From assembly GCA_002386585.1 (NCBI GenBank), contig DGIZ01000190.1, positions 1-15,390 of the forward strand: a stretch of 15,390 nt of DNA. The letters run 5' to 3'. The DNA comes from Brevundimonas sp. UBA4609. Its GTDB lineage: Bacteria; Pseudomonadota; Alphaproteobacteria; Caulobacterales; Caulobacteraceae. Below the pieces are notes generated by a model. The model ran no database searches. It was not told where the DNA came from and saw only the letters and a program-made list of their open reading frames with translations. Shown one piece after another: positions 5,375 to 12,768 of this stretch; within the stretch, counting starts at the first letter, position 1; each line of letters begins with the position of its first letter. Position numbers and translations under genes: made by a program.

Positions 5375-8347
5375 ATGGCCGACGCCGACACCCAGACCCC
5401 TTCCGGCCGCGACTATCGCGACACCGTCTTCCTGCCCGAGACGCCGTTCCCGATGCGCGGCGGCCTGCCCAAGAAGGAGCCGGAAATTCTGGAGCAGTGG
5501 GGCGACCTTTATGGCCGTCTGCGCGCCATCCGTCAGGAGCAGAAGGCGCCGCTCTATGTGCTGCACGACGGCCCGCCCTACGCCAACGGGGACATCCACA
5601 TCGGCCACGCCTTGAACAAGACGCTGAAGGACTTCGTGGTCCGCTCGCGCTTCCTGCTGGGTTATGACGTCGACTACGTGCCGGGCTGGGACTGCCACGG
5701 CCTGCCGATCGAGTGGAAGATCGAGGAGGAGTTCCGCAAGAAGGGCCGCCGCAAGGACGAGGTGTCGAAGGAAGAGTTCCGCACCGCCTGCCGCGAATAC
5801 GCCGGCAAATACATCGACCTGCAGCGCGACCAGTTCCTGCGTCTGGGCGTCACCGGCGATTTCGCCAACCGCTACGCCACCATGGACTTCACGTCCGAGG
5901 CGGCCATCGTCGCGGAATTCCACAAGTTCAAGAACTCGGGCCAGTTGTATCGCGGCTCCAAGCCGGTGATGTGGTCGCCGGTCGAGCGCACGGCCCTGGC
6001 CGACGCGGAAGTCGAGTATCACGATCACGTCTCGCCCACGATCTGGGTCAAGTTCCCGGTGGTCGGCGCGACCGACAGCCACCCGGACGACCTGCTGGCC
6101 TTCCGCACGGCGACGCCCGCGATCGTGATCTGGACGACCACGCCGTGGACCATCCCGGCCAACCGCGCGATCAGCTACGGCCCCGAAATCAACTACGGCT
6201 TGTATGAGGTCACGGCTCTTGAGGAAGGGCTGGATTATGAGCCCTGGGCCAAGCCGGGCGACCGTTTCATCCTGGCCGACAAGCTGGCCGAGGATGTGTT
6301 CAAGGCCGCGAAGATCGCCGCCTGGACGCGCGTCTACGACATCGATCCGTCGGGTCTGGAGTGCGCCCACCCGCTGGCGGCGCTGGACAGCGGCTACGGC
6401 TTCTCGGTGCCGCTGCTGGCGGGCGACCACGTCACCGACGACGCAGGGACCGGCTTTGTCCACACGGCGCCGGGCCACGGCGCGGACGACTACAATGTCT
6501 GGCTGGCCCACGGTCATCGCGAGGTGCCGGACACGGTCGATCCCGACGGCGCCTACTACGACCATGTCCCCCTGTTCGCCGGCCTCAAGGTGCTGGAGAC
6601 CGAAGGCAAGAAGACCGGCAAGTTCGGTCCCGCCAACGGCGCGGTGATGGAGAAGCTGATCGAGGCGGGCAATCTGCTGGCGCGCGGCCGGATGGAGCAT
6701 TCCTATCCGCACAGCTGGCGTTCGAAAGCCCCGATCATCTTCCGCAATACGCCGCAGTGGTTCATCCGCATGGACGAGGCTCTGGTGGACGGCGACACCC
6801 TGCGCGACCGGGCGCTGAACGCCATCGACGCCACGGCCTTCCATCCAGCGGCGGGCAAGAACCGCATCCGTTCGATGGTCGAGGGCCGTCCCGACTGGCT
6901 GATCAGCCGTCAGCGCGCCTGGGGCACGCCGCTGGCCATGTTCGTGGACAAGCAGACCGGCCAGCCCCTGCACGATCCCGAGGTCGACGCCCGCATCGTC
7001 AAGGCCGTGGCCGAGGGCGGCGCCGACGTCTGGTTCTCGGCGCCCGACGCCGACTTCCTGGGCGCGCACGATCCCGAGCGCTTCGAGAAGGTCACGGACA
7101 TCCTCGACGTCTGGTTCGACAGCGGCTCGACCCACGCCTTCACGCTGGACCCGCGCACGGCCGAGAGCGGCTATACGGGCGACCGCCCGTCGCACTGGCC
7201 CGCCGACCTCTATCTGGAAGGCTCGGACCAGCATCGCGGCTGGTTCCAGTCGTCGCTGCTGGAAGGCTGCGGCACGCGCGGCCGGGCGCCGTTCAACGCC
7301 GTCCTGACCCACGGCTTCACCCTGGATGAAAACGGGGAGAAGATGTCGAAGTCGCGGGGCAACACCACCGACCCCCTGACCATCATCAAGGAATCGGGCG
7401 CCGACATCCTGCGTCTGTGGGTGGCCCTGGTCGACTATTCGGACGACCAGCGCATCGGCAAGCAGATCCTGCAGACCACGGTCGACGCCTATCGCAAGCT
7501 GCGTAACACCGTCCGCTATCTGCTGGGCGCGCTGAACGGCTTCGACGAGGCCGAGCGCCTAACCGACTACGACCAGTTCCCGCCGCTGGAGAAGTTCATC
7601 CTGCACCGTCTGTGGGAACTGGATGCTCAGGTGCGTCATGCCTACGCCGAATACCGCTTCCAGGACGTGGTGCGGCCGGTGCTGGAGTTCTGCTCAGGCG
7701 ATCTGTCGGCGCTGTATTTCGACGTGCGCAAGGACAGCCTCTATTGCGACCGTCCCGACAGCATCAAGCGCCGCGCCGTCCGTACGGTGATGGACGAGGT
7801 GTTCAGCCGTCTGACCGCCTGGCTGGCCCCGCTGACGCCCTTCACCATGGACGAGGCCTGGACCACGCGCTTCCCCGAGGCGGACACCAACTGCGCGCGG
7901 GTGATCCCCGAGACGCCGGGCCAGTGGCGCAACACGACCGAGGCCGAGCGCTGGAACCAGATCAAGAAGTTGCTTGAAGTTGCGACTGGCGCGATCGAGC
8001 TCGAACGGCGCGAGAAGAGGATTGGCGGCGCACTTGATGCTTGGCCGGTGGTCTATCTTCCGGAAGGCAATTTGATCGATCATATTTTCAATGCGTTGGA
8101 GGGGATCGATCTTGCGGAGGTGTTGCGCACGAGTGGAGCTGATGTCCGACGCGAATCGGGGCCGGCGGACGCGTTTCGACTGCCGAATTACCCGTTCGAC
8201 ATTTCTGTGGTGGCGGCCAAAGCCGACTACCCCAAGTGCGCCCGCTCCTGGCGCCGCGTGCCGGATGTCGGCTCCGACGCCGACTATCCCGACCTGTCGG
8301 CCCGTGACGCTGACGCCGTGCGCTGGCTGGACGCGCAGAAAGCCTAA
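5375..8347 (+). CDS. ileS: Isoleucine--tRNA ligase
   Basis: IleRS charges tRNA-Ile in the cytoplasm. The 990-residue class I synthetase has all landmarks: DGPPYANGDIHIGHALNK with the HIGH motif at 75-78; the CP1 editing domain with WTTTPWTIPANRAIS and DDAGTGFVHTAPGHGADDY; WLISRQRAWGTPL; DVWFDSGSTH; LEGSDQHRGWFQSSLLEG; and GEKMSKSRGN with KMSKS at 656-660. The anticodon-binding domain follows (about 700-860), then a C-terminal region ending KCARSWRRVPDVGSDADYPDLSARDADAVRWLDAQ. The zinc-type Cys pairs of other IleRS are reduced here to a single Cys, with Ser in place of the second, which I believe is common in alphaproteobacteria. Residues about 866-947 are encoded with codon usage unlike the rest of the gene (see findings), but the frame is intact. 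The ATG at 5375 has only a weak purine-rich AAAAG before it. Confidence 0.97.
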   Translation: MADADTQTPSGRDYRDTVFLPETPFPMRGGLPKKEPEILEQWGDLYGRLRAIRQEQKAPLYVLHDGPPYANGDIHIGHALNKTLKDFVVRSRFLLGYDVDYVPGWDCHGLPIEWKIEEEFRKKGRRKDEVSKEEFRTACREYAGKYIDLQRDQFLRLGVTGDFANRYATMDFTSEAAIVAEFHKFKNSGQLYRGSKPVMWSPVERTALADAEVEYHDHVSPTIWVKFPVVGATDSHPDDLLAFRTATPAIVIWTTTPWTIPANRAISYGPEINYGLYEVTALEEGLDYEPWAKPGDRFILADKLAEDVFKAAKIAAWTRVYDIDPSGLECAHPLAALDSGYGFSVPLLAGDHVTDDAGTGFVHTAPGHGADDYNVWLAHGHREVPDTVDPDGAYYDHVPLFAGLKVLETEGKKTGKFGPANGAVMEKLIEAGNLLARGRMEHSYPHSWRSKAPIIFRNTPQWFIRMDEALVDGDTLRDRALNAIDATAFHPAAGKNRIRSMVEGRPDWLISRQRAWGTPLAMFVDKQTGQPLHDPEVDARIVKAVAEGGADVWFSAPDADFLGAHDPERFEKVTDILDVWFDSGSTHAFTLDPRTAESGYTGDRPSHWPADLYLEGSDQHRGWFQSSLLEGCGTRGRAPFNAVLTHGFTLDENGEKMSKSRGNTTDPLTIIKESGADILRLWVALVDYSDDQRIGKQILQTTVDAYRKLRNTVRYLLGALNGFDEAERLTDYDQFPPLEKFILHRLWELDAQVRHAYAEYRFQDVVRPVLEFCSGDLSALYFDVRKDSLYCDRPDSIKRRAVRTVMDEVFSRLTAWLAPLTPFTMDEAWTTRFPEADTNCARVIPETPGQWRNTTEAERWNQIKKLLEVATGAIELERREKRIGGALDAWPVVYLPEGNLIDHIFNALEGIDLAEVLRTSGADVRRESGPADAFRLPNYPFDISVVAAKADYPKCARSWRRVPDVGSDADYPDLSARDADAVRWLDAQKA

Positions 8348-8376
8348 AGGATCAGGCCCCTCCGCTCCGGCGCCCA

Positions 8377-8399
8377 CCTTCTCCCACAAGGGGAGAAGG
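8377..8399. terminator. 9-bp hairpin between convergent ileS and the oxygenase gene
   Basis: CCTTCTCCC, loop ACAAG, GGGAGAAGG: a perfect 9-bp stem. It lies 29 bp after the ileS stop and 2 bp from the end of the convergent oxygenase gene. It resembles the hairpin at 4492-4512 in sequence (CCyTCTCCC...GGGAGArGG) and in placement. No long T run on either strand. Confidence 0.55.
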
Positions 8400-8401
8400 G
8401 G

Positions 8402-9091
8402 TCAGGCAGCGTCGTGGAAGATCAGCCCCAGCGTCATGCGTCTGCCCGCGCGCACCGTGCTGACGCCGTGGCGCATCTGGACACGGTAGTCGCCGCGCGT
8501 TCCGGCGACCGGGCGTTCGCGCACGGCGAAGATGACCGCCTGTCCCTGCTTCAGCAGCACGACATGGGCCTGTGACTGCGAGCGGGGCTTCTGCTCGACC
8601 AGTACGAATTCTCCGCCTTCGAATTCGGCCGGATCGCTCAGCAGGATGGCCGCCTGCAGGGGGAAGACCAGATCGCCGTACAGATCCTGATGCAGCCGGT
8701 TGTAGTCGCCGGGACCGTAGCGCAGCATTAGCGAGGTCGGCCGCGTCTGACCCGCCGCGCGGCAGCGGGCGGTCAGTTCGTCCAGTCGCGCCGGAAAGCC
8801 CGGTCGGCCCATCCGCCTCGCCCAGTCGTCAGCAATGGGCGCCAGACCTTCGTAGAGATGCGCCCGTAGTCGCGGCAGGGGATCGGGCAGGGGTTCGGCG
8901 AAATACTGATACTCGCCCTGACCGAAGCCGTGGCGCTGCATGACGATGCGGCTGCGGAACCGCTCGGGCTGATCATAGAGGGCTTGCTGGGCCTCGCAGG
9001 TCGCGGGCGTCAGCAGGGGGCCGGTCATGGCCCAGCCCTGGGCGTTCAGGTCGGCGGCGATGCGGGGCCAGTCGAGAGCGGTGTCGGTCAT
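8402..9091 (-). CDS. 2OG-Fe(II) oxygenase, DUF2086/Oxygenase-NA family
   Basis: A 229-residue non-haem iron, 2-oxoglutarate-dependent oxygenase. The double-stranded beta-helix ligands are visible: LHQDLYGD gives His134 and Asp136 (HxD), and MRHGVS gives the distal His208, followed by Arg217/Arg218 of AGRRMTLGLIFHDA for 2-oxoglutarate. Conserved blocks include YFAEPLPDPLPRLR (63-76), AGQTRPTSLMLRYGPGDYN (113-131), VFPLQAAILLS, EGGEFVLVEQKPRSQS (158-173) and QGQAVIFAV (182-190). I recognise the pattern as the family once called DUF2086 and labelled Oxygenase-NA, with a suggested but, to my knowledge, unproven link to repair of alkylated nucleic acid. The gene follows tipF by 54 bp on the same strand and could be co-transcribed. 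No ribosome binding site of note precedes the ATG. The natural substrate is unknown. Confidence 0.87.
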   Translation of the reverse strand: MTDTALDWPRIAADLNAQGWAMTGPLLTPATCEAQQALYDQPERFRSRIVMQRHGFGQGEYQYFAEPLPDPLPRLRAHLYEGLAPIADDWARRMGRPGFPARLDELTARCRAAGQTRPTSLMLRYGPGDYNRLHQDLYGDLVFPLQAAILLSDPAEFEGGEFVLVEQKPRSQSQAHVVLLKQGQAVIFAVRERPVAGTRGDYRVQMRHGVSTVRAGRRMTLGLIFHDAA

Positions 9092-9145
9092 GCCGCCATC
9101 AGAGCGGGCGGCGGTCCGGTTGTCTGGCGGCTTTCGGCCGTGGGC

Positions 9146-10414
9146 CTAGAGGCGCACCCTCTGCTCGGCCGATTTCAGCGTCGAGCGGACGAAGTCGGCG
9201 GGCGGGTCGGTCTCGGCCAGGACGGCTTCCTTGATGGCGCGCGGCTCGCCGAACAGATGGCCCTGACCCATGGCGATATCCAGTTCGAGGATGTCGACGA
9301 CCTGTTTCTCGCTCTCGACCTTTTCAGCGATCAGCTCGAGGCCGTGGCGGCGGGTCAGGGGGGCGAAGTCCCCGGCGCGGATGTCGGGCTGGCTGGCCAG
9401 GGGGGCGCCGCCGTCCAGATCCAGCAGTTGCTCGATCAGCAGGTCGGCCGCCACCTTGATGAAGCGCACGTCCGAGCGTTGCAGGTCGGCGAAGTCCAGG
9501 TCCAGCGTCTGCACCTTGTCGATGGAGAAGCGGAAGCCCAGGTCGGCCAGCTTGGCCATGTTGCGCGCCTCGACGGCGCCGCGCGCGTCGAAGGTCGCCT
9601 GACCCAGTTCGAAGATCAGGGCGTCCTTCAGGTCGCGATTCTGGCTCAGGAAGTCGAGGAACTGCGGGAAGAAGGTCTCGTCGCCCAGGGAGGCGAGGGA
9701 GATGTTGCAGAAGACCCCGACCTTGCGGTCCTGCCCGGCCAGACGGCGTACGATCTGGGCGCAGCGGAACAGCAACAGATTGTCGATGGCGGGCAGCAGG
9801 CCCTCGCCCTCGGCCACCGACAGGTATTCGGCGGGCATCATCACCCGGTTCGACGGGTCGCGCAGGCGGGTGAAGCTCTCATAATAGACCGTCCGCCGCT
9901 GGGGCAGGGTCACGACGGGCTGAAGATACAGGTCGACGCGGTTCTCGCTGAGGGCGTCGTGGACGGTCTTCAGCAGGGTGTTCGACTGGACCTGACGACG
10001 GCCCTCGAAGGTGTCTGCGGTCAGGGTGGAGGCGGCCAGCCGCTCCTCGATCGAGGCGCTCATCTGCTGGACCAGGCCTTCCAGCATCCGCACCTCGCCG
10101 GTCAGGGCGTCGGTGCGCGACAGGGCGCCGGTCTCGATGGCCTGGGCCAGTTCGGTCAGGGCGCCTTGCGTCGACTCCATCGCATCGGCCAACAGACGGT
10201 GGGCCTCGCGCACCTTGCCGATCTCCAGACGCAGGGCGCGGCGGTCGGCCAAGCCGGTGACGATGGCGTGGACGCTGGCCATGATCCCCAGCGCGCCCAG
10301 CACCCCGGCCGCGCCTGCGCCGCCGCCCAGACCGGCGCGCCAGATCGCCGCCCCGATGGTCAGGGCGAGGAACAGGTAGCCGAAGAAGAGGAAGCCGCCG
10401 GTGATCTTTCGCAT
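9146..10414 (-). CDS. tipF: TipF-like membrane EAL-domain protein (c-di-GMP receptor for flagellar assembly)
   Basis: A 422-residue protein with two membrane segments (about 6-27 and 34-55), a helical, probably coiled-coil region (57-130) and a C-terminal EAL domain (about 145-400). This order is that of Caulobacter TipF, a c-di-GMP-binding factor that marks the new pole for flagellum assembly. The EAL signature is YYESFTRLRD (Glu179-Ser-Phe); CNIS supplies Asn237, FELGQ supplies Glu269 but Gln in place of the second acid, FSIDKVQT keeps Asp299 but has Lys300 where active enzymes have the second Asp, FIKVAA has Lys320, and AEKVES has Glu364 and Glu367. The DD-to-DK change argues against phosphodiesterase activity and for ligand binding. 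It is divergent from the SDR gene across a 109-bp promoter region and is followed by the oxygenase gene. Another membrane EAL protein remains possible, but the architecture and the neighbourhood favour TipF. Confidence 0.8.
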   Translation of the reverse strand: MRKITGGFLFFGYLFLALTIGAAIWRAGLGGGAGAAGVLGALGIMASVHAIVTGLADRRALRLEIGKVREAHRLLADAMESTQGALTELAQAIETGALSRTDALTGEVRMLEGLVQQMSASIEERLAASTLTADTFEGRRQVQSNTLLKTVHDALSENRVDLYLQPVVTLPQRRTVYYESFTRLRDPSNRVMMPAEYLSVAEGEGLLPAIDNLLLFRCAQIVRRLAGQDRKVGVFCNISLASLGDETFFPQFLDFLSQNRDLKDALIFELGQATFDARGAVEARNMAKLADLGFRFSIDKVQTLDLDFADLQRSDVRFIKVAADLLIEQLLDLDGGAPLASQPDIRAGDFAPLTRRHGLELIAEKVESEKQVVDILELDIAMGQGHLFGEPRAIKEAVLAETDPPADFVRSTLKSAEQRVRL

Positions 10415-10523
10415 GGGGCCGGTCAGAACCGCCTTTCCCTATAGAATCGATCAAGTATCACGTTAACGAAGGCTAACGGCTAGGGTCCGCGCGGATAAAC
10501 GGGCGGTAAAAGGAGGTTAACGC
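10415..10523. promoter_or_regulatory. Divergent promoter region of tipF and the SDR gene
   Basis: For the plus strand, TTAACGA (10463-10469) and GCTAGGGT (10479-10486) resemble TTGACGS and GCTANAWC with a 9-bp gap. GTTAACG (10462) and GCTAACG (10472) form a 10-bp direct repeat resembling CtrA half sites (TTAA-N7-TTAAC) but with the wrong spacing. For tipF the minus strand has TTCTATAGG near 10442-10450 as a -10-like box. All are weak matches. Confidence 0.3.
10510..10516 (+). promoter_or_regulatory. Strong ribosome binding site of the SDR gene
   Basis: AAGGAGG, a near-perfect Shine-Dalgarno sequence, lies 7 nt before the ATG at 10524. It fixes the start of the SDR gene and stands out in a window where most starts have weak or no such site. 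Confidence 0.85.
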
Positions 10524-11294
10524 ATGGAATTGTTCGATCTGAGCGGCAAGGTCGCCATCATCACCGGCTCTTCCAAGGGCATCGGCAAGGCCATCGCCGA
10601 GCGTCTGGCCGAACACGGCGCCCGCGTCGTCATCTCCTCGCGCAAGGCCGGGCCGTGCGAAGAGGTCGCCGTCGCCATCAATGACAAGCACGGCGAGGGC
10701 CGCGCCATCGCCATTCCCGCCAACATCGCCTCCAAGGAAGACCTGCAGCGGCTGGTGGACGATACCCGCACGGCTTTCGGTCAGATCGACATTCTGGTCT
10801 GTAATGCGGCGACCAATCCCTACGCCGGGCCGATGGCCGGCATCAGCGATGAACAGTTCGAAAAGATCCTTCAGAACAACGTCATCTCCAACCACTGGCT
10901 GATCCAAATGGTCGCGCCGGAGATGGTCGAACGGAAGGATGGAGCGATCCTGCTGATCTCCTCCATCGGGGGCCTGCGCGGCAACGCCCTGATCGGCGCC
11001 TACAACATCTCCAAGGCCGCGGACATGCAGTTGGCGCGCAATCTGGCGGTGGAGTTCGGGCCGTCGAACGTGCGGGTGAACTGCATCGCGCCGGGTCTCG
11101 TCCAGACCGATTTCGCCCGCTACCTGTGGGAGAACCCGGAGCTGCTGAAGACCGTCACCGACCCCGCGCCGCTGAAAAGGATCGGCCAGCCGGATGAAAT
11201 CGCGGGCACGGCGGTCTATCTGTGCAGCCCTGCGTCGGCCTATGTGACTGGCCAGACTCTGGTGGTGGACGGCGGACTGACGATTGCCTGGTGA
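10524..11294 (+). CDS. SDR-family oxidoreductase
   Basis: A 256-residue classical short-chain dehydrogenase/reductase. The cofactor loop is TGSSKGIG (14-21); NAA is at 94-96; the catalytic set is Asn118/119, Ser147 (LISSIGG), Tyr160 and Lys164 (AYNISK); and the C-terminal [11 protein letters not shown] is typical. Arg40 after the second beta strand (SSRK) suggests NADP(H) use. The [12 protein letters not shown] block recalls the DHRS4/carbonyl-reductase-like subgroup and bacterial relatives of FabG, but the substrate cannot be read from the sequence. Its 3' end overlaps the start of the downstream acyltransferase by 11 bp, so the two are translationally coupled; a fatty-acyl or lipid-linked substrate is therefore possible but only inferred. 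Confidence 0.9.
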   Translation: MELFDLSGKVAIITGSSKGIGKAIAERLAEHGARVVISSRKAGPCEEVAVAINDKHGEGRAIAIPANIASKEDLQRLVDDTRTAFGQIDILVCNAATNPYAGPMAGISDEQFEKILQNNVISNHWLIQMVAPEMVERKDGAILLISSIGGLRGNALIGAYNISKAADMQLARNLAVEFGPSNVRVNCIAPGLVQTDFARYLWENPELLKTVTDPAPLKRIGQPDEIAGTAVYLCSPASAYVTGQTLVVDGGLTIAW

Positions 11295-12216
11295 GCGTGA
11301 AAACAAGGTCCCGTTTCTGCAGGACCTGAACTGGCGGCTGGAGGCGGCGGCCTTCCAGGGGCTGTTCGGCTTCCTGCGCCTGCTGGGCGTCGAGCGGGCC
11401 TCGGGCTTCGGCGGCAAGCTGCTGCGGACGCTGGGGCCGCTGACCGGCACGCACAGGACGGTGACGCGCAATCTGAGGATCGCCTTTCCCGACATGGACG
11501 CCGCCGAGCGCGATCGTCTGGCTGTGGATCAGTGGGAGCAGACGGGGCGGACCTTCGCCGAATTGGCGGTGATGGATCGACTGACGCCGGAGAGCGGGCG
11601 GATCGACATCGTCGGGCTGGAGCGGCTTCATGCCGTGCGCGACAGCGGCCGTCCGGTCGTGCTGATCTCGGGCCATCTGGCCAATTTCGAGGTCATGGCG
11701 GCGGTCATCATGTCGGCGGGCGTGCCGTGCCAGGTGACCTATCGCGCGGCCAACAACCCCTATGTCGACGCCCTGATCCGCCAGAGCCGGGAACGCTATG
11801 GCATCAAGCTGTTCGCGCCCAAGGGCGACGGCACGCGCGAGCTGATGGTGGGGATGAAGCGCGGCGAATCCATCGCCCTGCTGGTCGATCAGAAATACAG
11901 CCAGGGGCCGGAGGTCGAGTTCTTCGGCCAGCCGGTCAACGCCTCGCCCGGCGCGGCGCGCATGGCGCTGAAGTTCGGCACGGTGATGCAGCCCCTGTCG
12001 GTGGTGCGCCTGCCCGGCGTGCGTTTCCGCGTGACCGCGCACGAGCCGATCGCCGTGCCCGACACGGGCGACAAGGCGGCGGACGTGCTGGCGGGCGTCC
12101 AGGCGGCCAACCGCTTCGTCGAGGATCGGGTGCGCGAGCACCCGGTCGACTGGTTCTGGGTGCACAAGCGTTGGCCGCCTCAGGTCTATGAGGCGCTGCG
12201 GGCGTCGGAAACCTAG
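11284..12216 (+). CDS. LpxL/HtrB-type lysophospholipid (lipid A) acyltransferase
   Basis: A 310-residue acyltransferase of the lipid A late-acyltransferase family, which moves a fatty acyl chain onto a lipid A precursor or a related glycolipid at the inner face of the cytoplasmic membrane. The catalytic HX4E motif is [10 protein letters not shown] (His131, Glu136). Other family marks are [13 protein letters not shown] (58-70), [22 protein letters not shown] (199-208), the FFGQPV segment, PGAARMAL and [13 protein letters not shown] near the end. A hydrophobic N-terminal helix (about 22-36) may anchor it. The start is TTG at 11284: an in-frame TGA at 11278 rules out anything earlier and no ATG, GTG or TTG follows for many codons. 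This overlaps the SDR stop by 11 bp. Which acyl chain or acceptor it uses is unknown. Its stop overlaps that of the convergent receiver gene. Confidence 0.9.
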   Translation: MPGERENKVPFLQDLNWRLEAAAFQGLFGFLRLLGVERASGFGGKLLRTLGPLTGTHRTVTRNLRIAFPDMDAAERDRLAVDQWEQTGRTFAELAVMDRLTPESGRIDIVGLERLHAVRDSGRPVVLISGHLANFEVMAAVIMSAGVPCQVTYRAANNPYVDALIRQSRERYGIKLFAPKGDGTRELMVGMKRGESIALLVDQKYSQGPEVEFFGQPVNASPGAARMALKFGTVMQPLSVVRLPGVRFRVTAHEPIAVPDTGDKAADVLAGVQAANRFVEDRVREHPVDWFWVHKRWPPQVYEALRASET

Positions 12217-12710
12217 TCCGCCACGTCGTCGTCGGCGCGGCGGAAGGGACCGGCGTAGCCTTCGGTTCGGGTGCGGCGACGATCCGGGCCGAAATAGCTG
12301 GGCGAACGCACGAACGGGCGGGGGCGCAGGATCACCGCTTCGAGACGCGTCAGCAGGGTCTGAGCCTTCACCGGCTTGGCCACGAATTCGGTGACGCCCG
12401 CGTCGCGCGCCTCGGTGACGCGGCTCTTCTCGGAATGGCCGGTCATCATGATGACGGGCAGATAGGGATTGGAGCTGTCGGCCTGGTTGCGGACGGCGCG
12501 GGTGAAGGCCACCCCGTCCATCGGCTTCATGCGGAAGTCGACGATGGCGATGTCGACGGCCTCCCGACGCAACAGCTCCAACCCGTCGGCGCCGTCCTCG
12601 GCCTCGGTCAGGCGGCCGACGCCGACGGATTTGAGCATGGCGGCGACGATGGCGCGCATATTGGGATTGTCGTCGACCAGCAGGACGTGGATCGAACTCA
12701 GGGCGGACAT
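12213..12710 (-). CDS. CheY-like single-domain response regulator with Arg-rich tail
   Basis: A 165-residue protein with one receiver domain (about 7-128): acidic pair Asp13-Asp14, phosphoacceptor Asp58 (IVDFRM), Thr90 (MMTGHS) and Lys112 (AKPVK), so it should be phosphorylatable. Instead of an output domain it has a 37-residue basic tail, FVRSPSYFGPDRRR then RTEGYAGPFRR, ending in acidic DDDVAD. Similar YFGPDRRR tails occur, as I recall, on other alphaproteobacterial receivers; their role is not known to me. I start at MSALSSIHVLLVDDN (ATG at 12710); an in-frame ATG at 12758 would add 16 unrelated residues and run through a hairpin. No histidine kinase is nearby. It lies 58 bp after the DUF2093 gene on the same strand, with a hairpin between, and overlaps the acyltransferase stop by 4 bp. 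Confidence 0.9.
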   Translation of the reverse strand: MSALSSIHVLLVDDNPNMRAIVAAMLKSVGVGRLTEAEDGADGLELLRREAVDIAIVDFRMKPMDGVAFTRAVRNQADSSNPYLPVIMMTGHSEKSRVTEARDAGVTEFVAKPVKAQTLLTRLEAVILRPRPFVRSPSYFGPDRRRTRTEGYAGPFRRADDDVAD

Positions 12711-12733
12711 CTCAGGACACCGGAAAACAGGAA

Positions 12734-12752
12734 CGCCGGAGGCCGTCCGGCG
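12734..12752 (-). terminator. Hairpin with T-rich tail between the DUF2093 and receiver genes
   Basis: Arms CGCCGGA and TCCGGCG pair over 7 bp around a 5-nt loop. On the minus strand TTCCTGTTTTCC follows, so this can act as an intrinsic terminator after the DUF2093 gene. It ends only 24 nt before the receiver ATG, leaving little room for a separate promoter after it; partial read-through or a promoter within the hairpin region are alternatives. Confidence 0.5.
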
Positions 12753-12768
12753 CGACACGAGGATGGGC

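Noticed and set aside
5309..7312. A 667-codon open frame antisense to ileS
   Set aside because: Its composition is the Arg/Gly/Ala/Val/Asp mix produced by reading GC-biased codons backwards, it has no recognisable domain, and it lies wholly opposite a well-supported gene and its leader.
7970..8215. An inserted gene or mobile element in the ileS codon-usage island
   Set aside because: The ileS frame is uninterrupted, the protein keeps a plausible IleRS sequence, and no terminal repeats or separate gene are visible, so at most this is a replaced segment.
8930..10444. A 504-codon plus-strand open frame opposite tipF and the oxygenase
   Set aside because: Gln/Gly/Ala/Val/Asp-rich shadow of two minus-strand genes with strong motifs.
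10462..10478. A CtrA binding site in the tipF/SDR promoter region
   Set aside because: The TTAAC-like half sites are 10 bp apart rather than 11, and the second is CTAAC, so the match to TTAA-N7-TTAAC is poor. It is kept only as a remark in the promoter entry.
11155..12165. A 336-codon minus-strand open frame opposite the acyltransferase
   Set aside because: Antisense shadow; the plus-strand acyltransferase has its catalytic motif and family blocks throughout.
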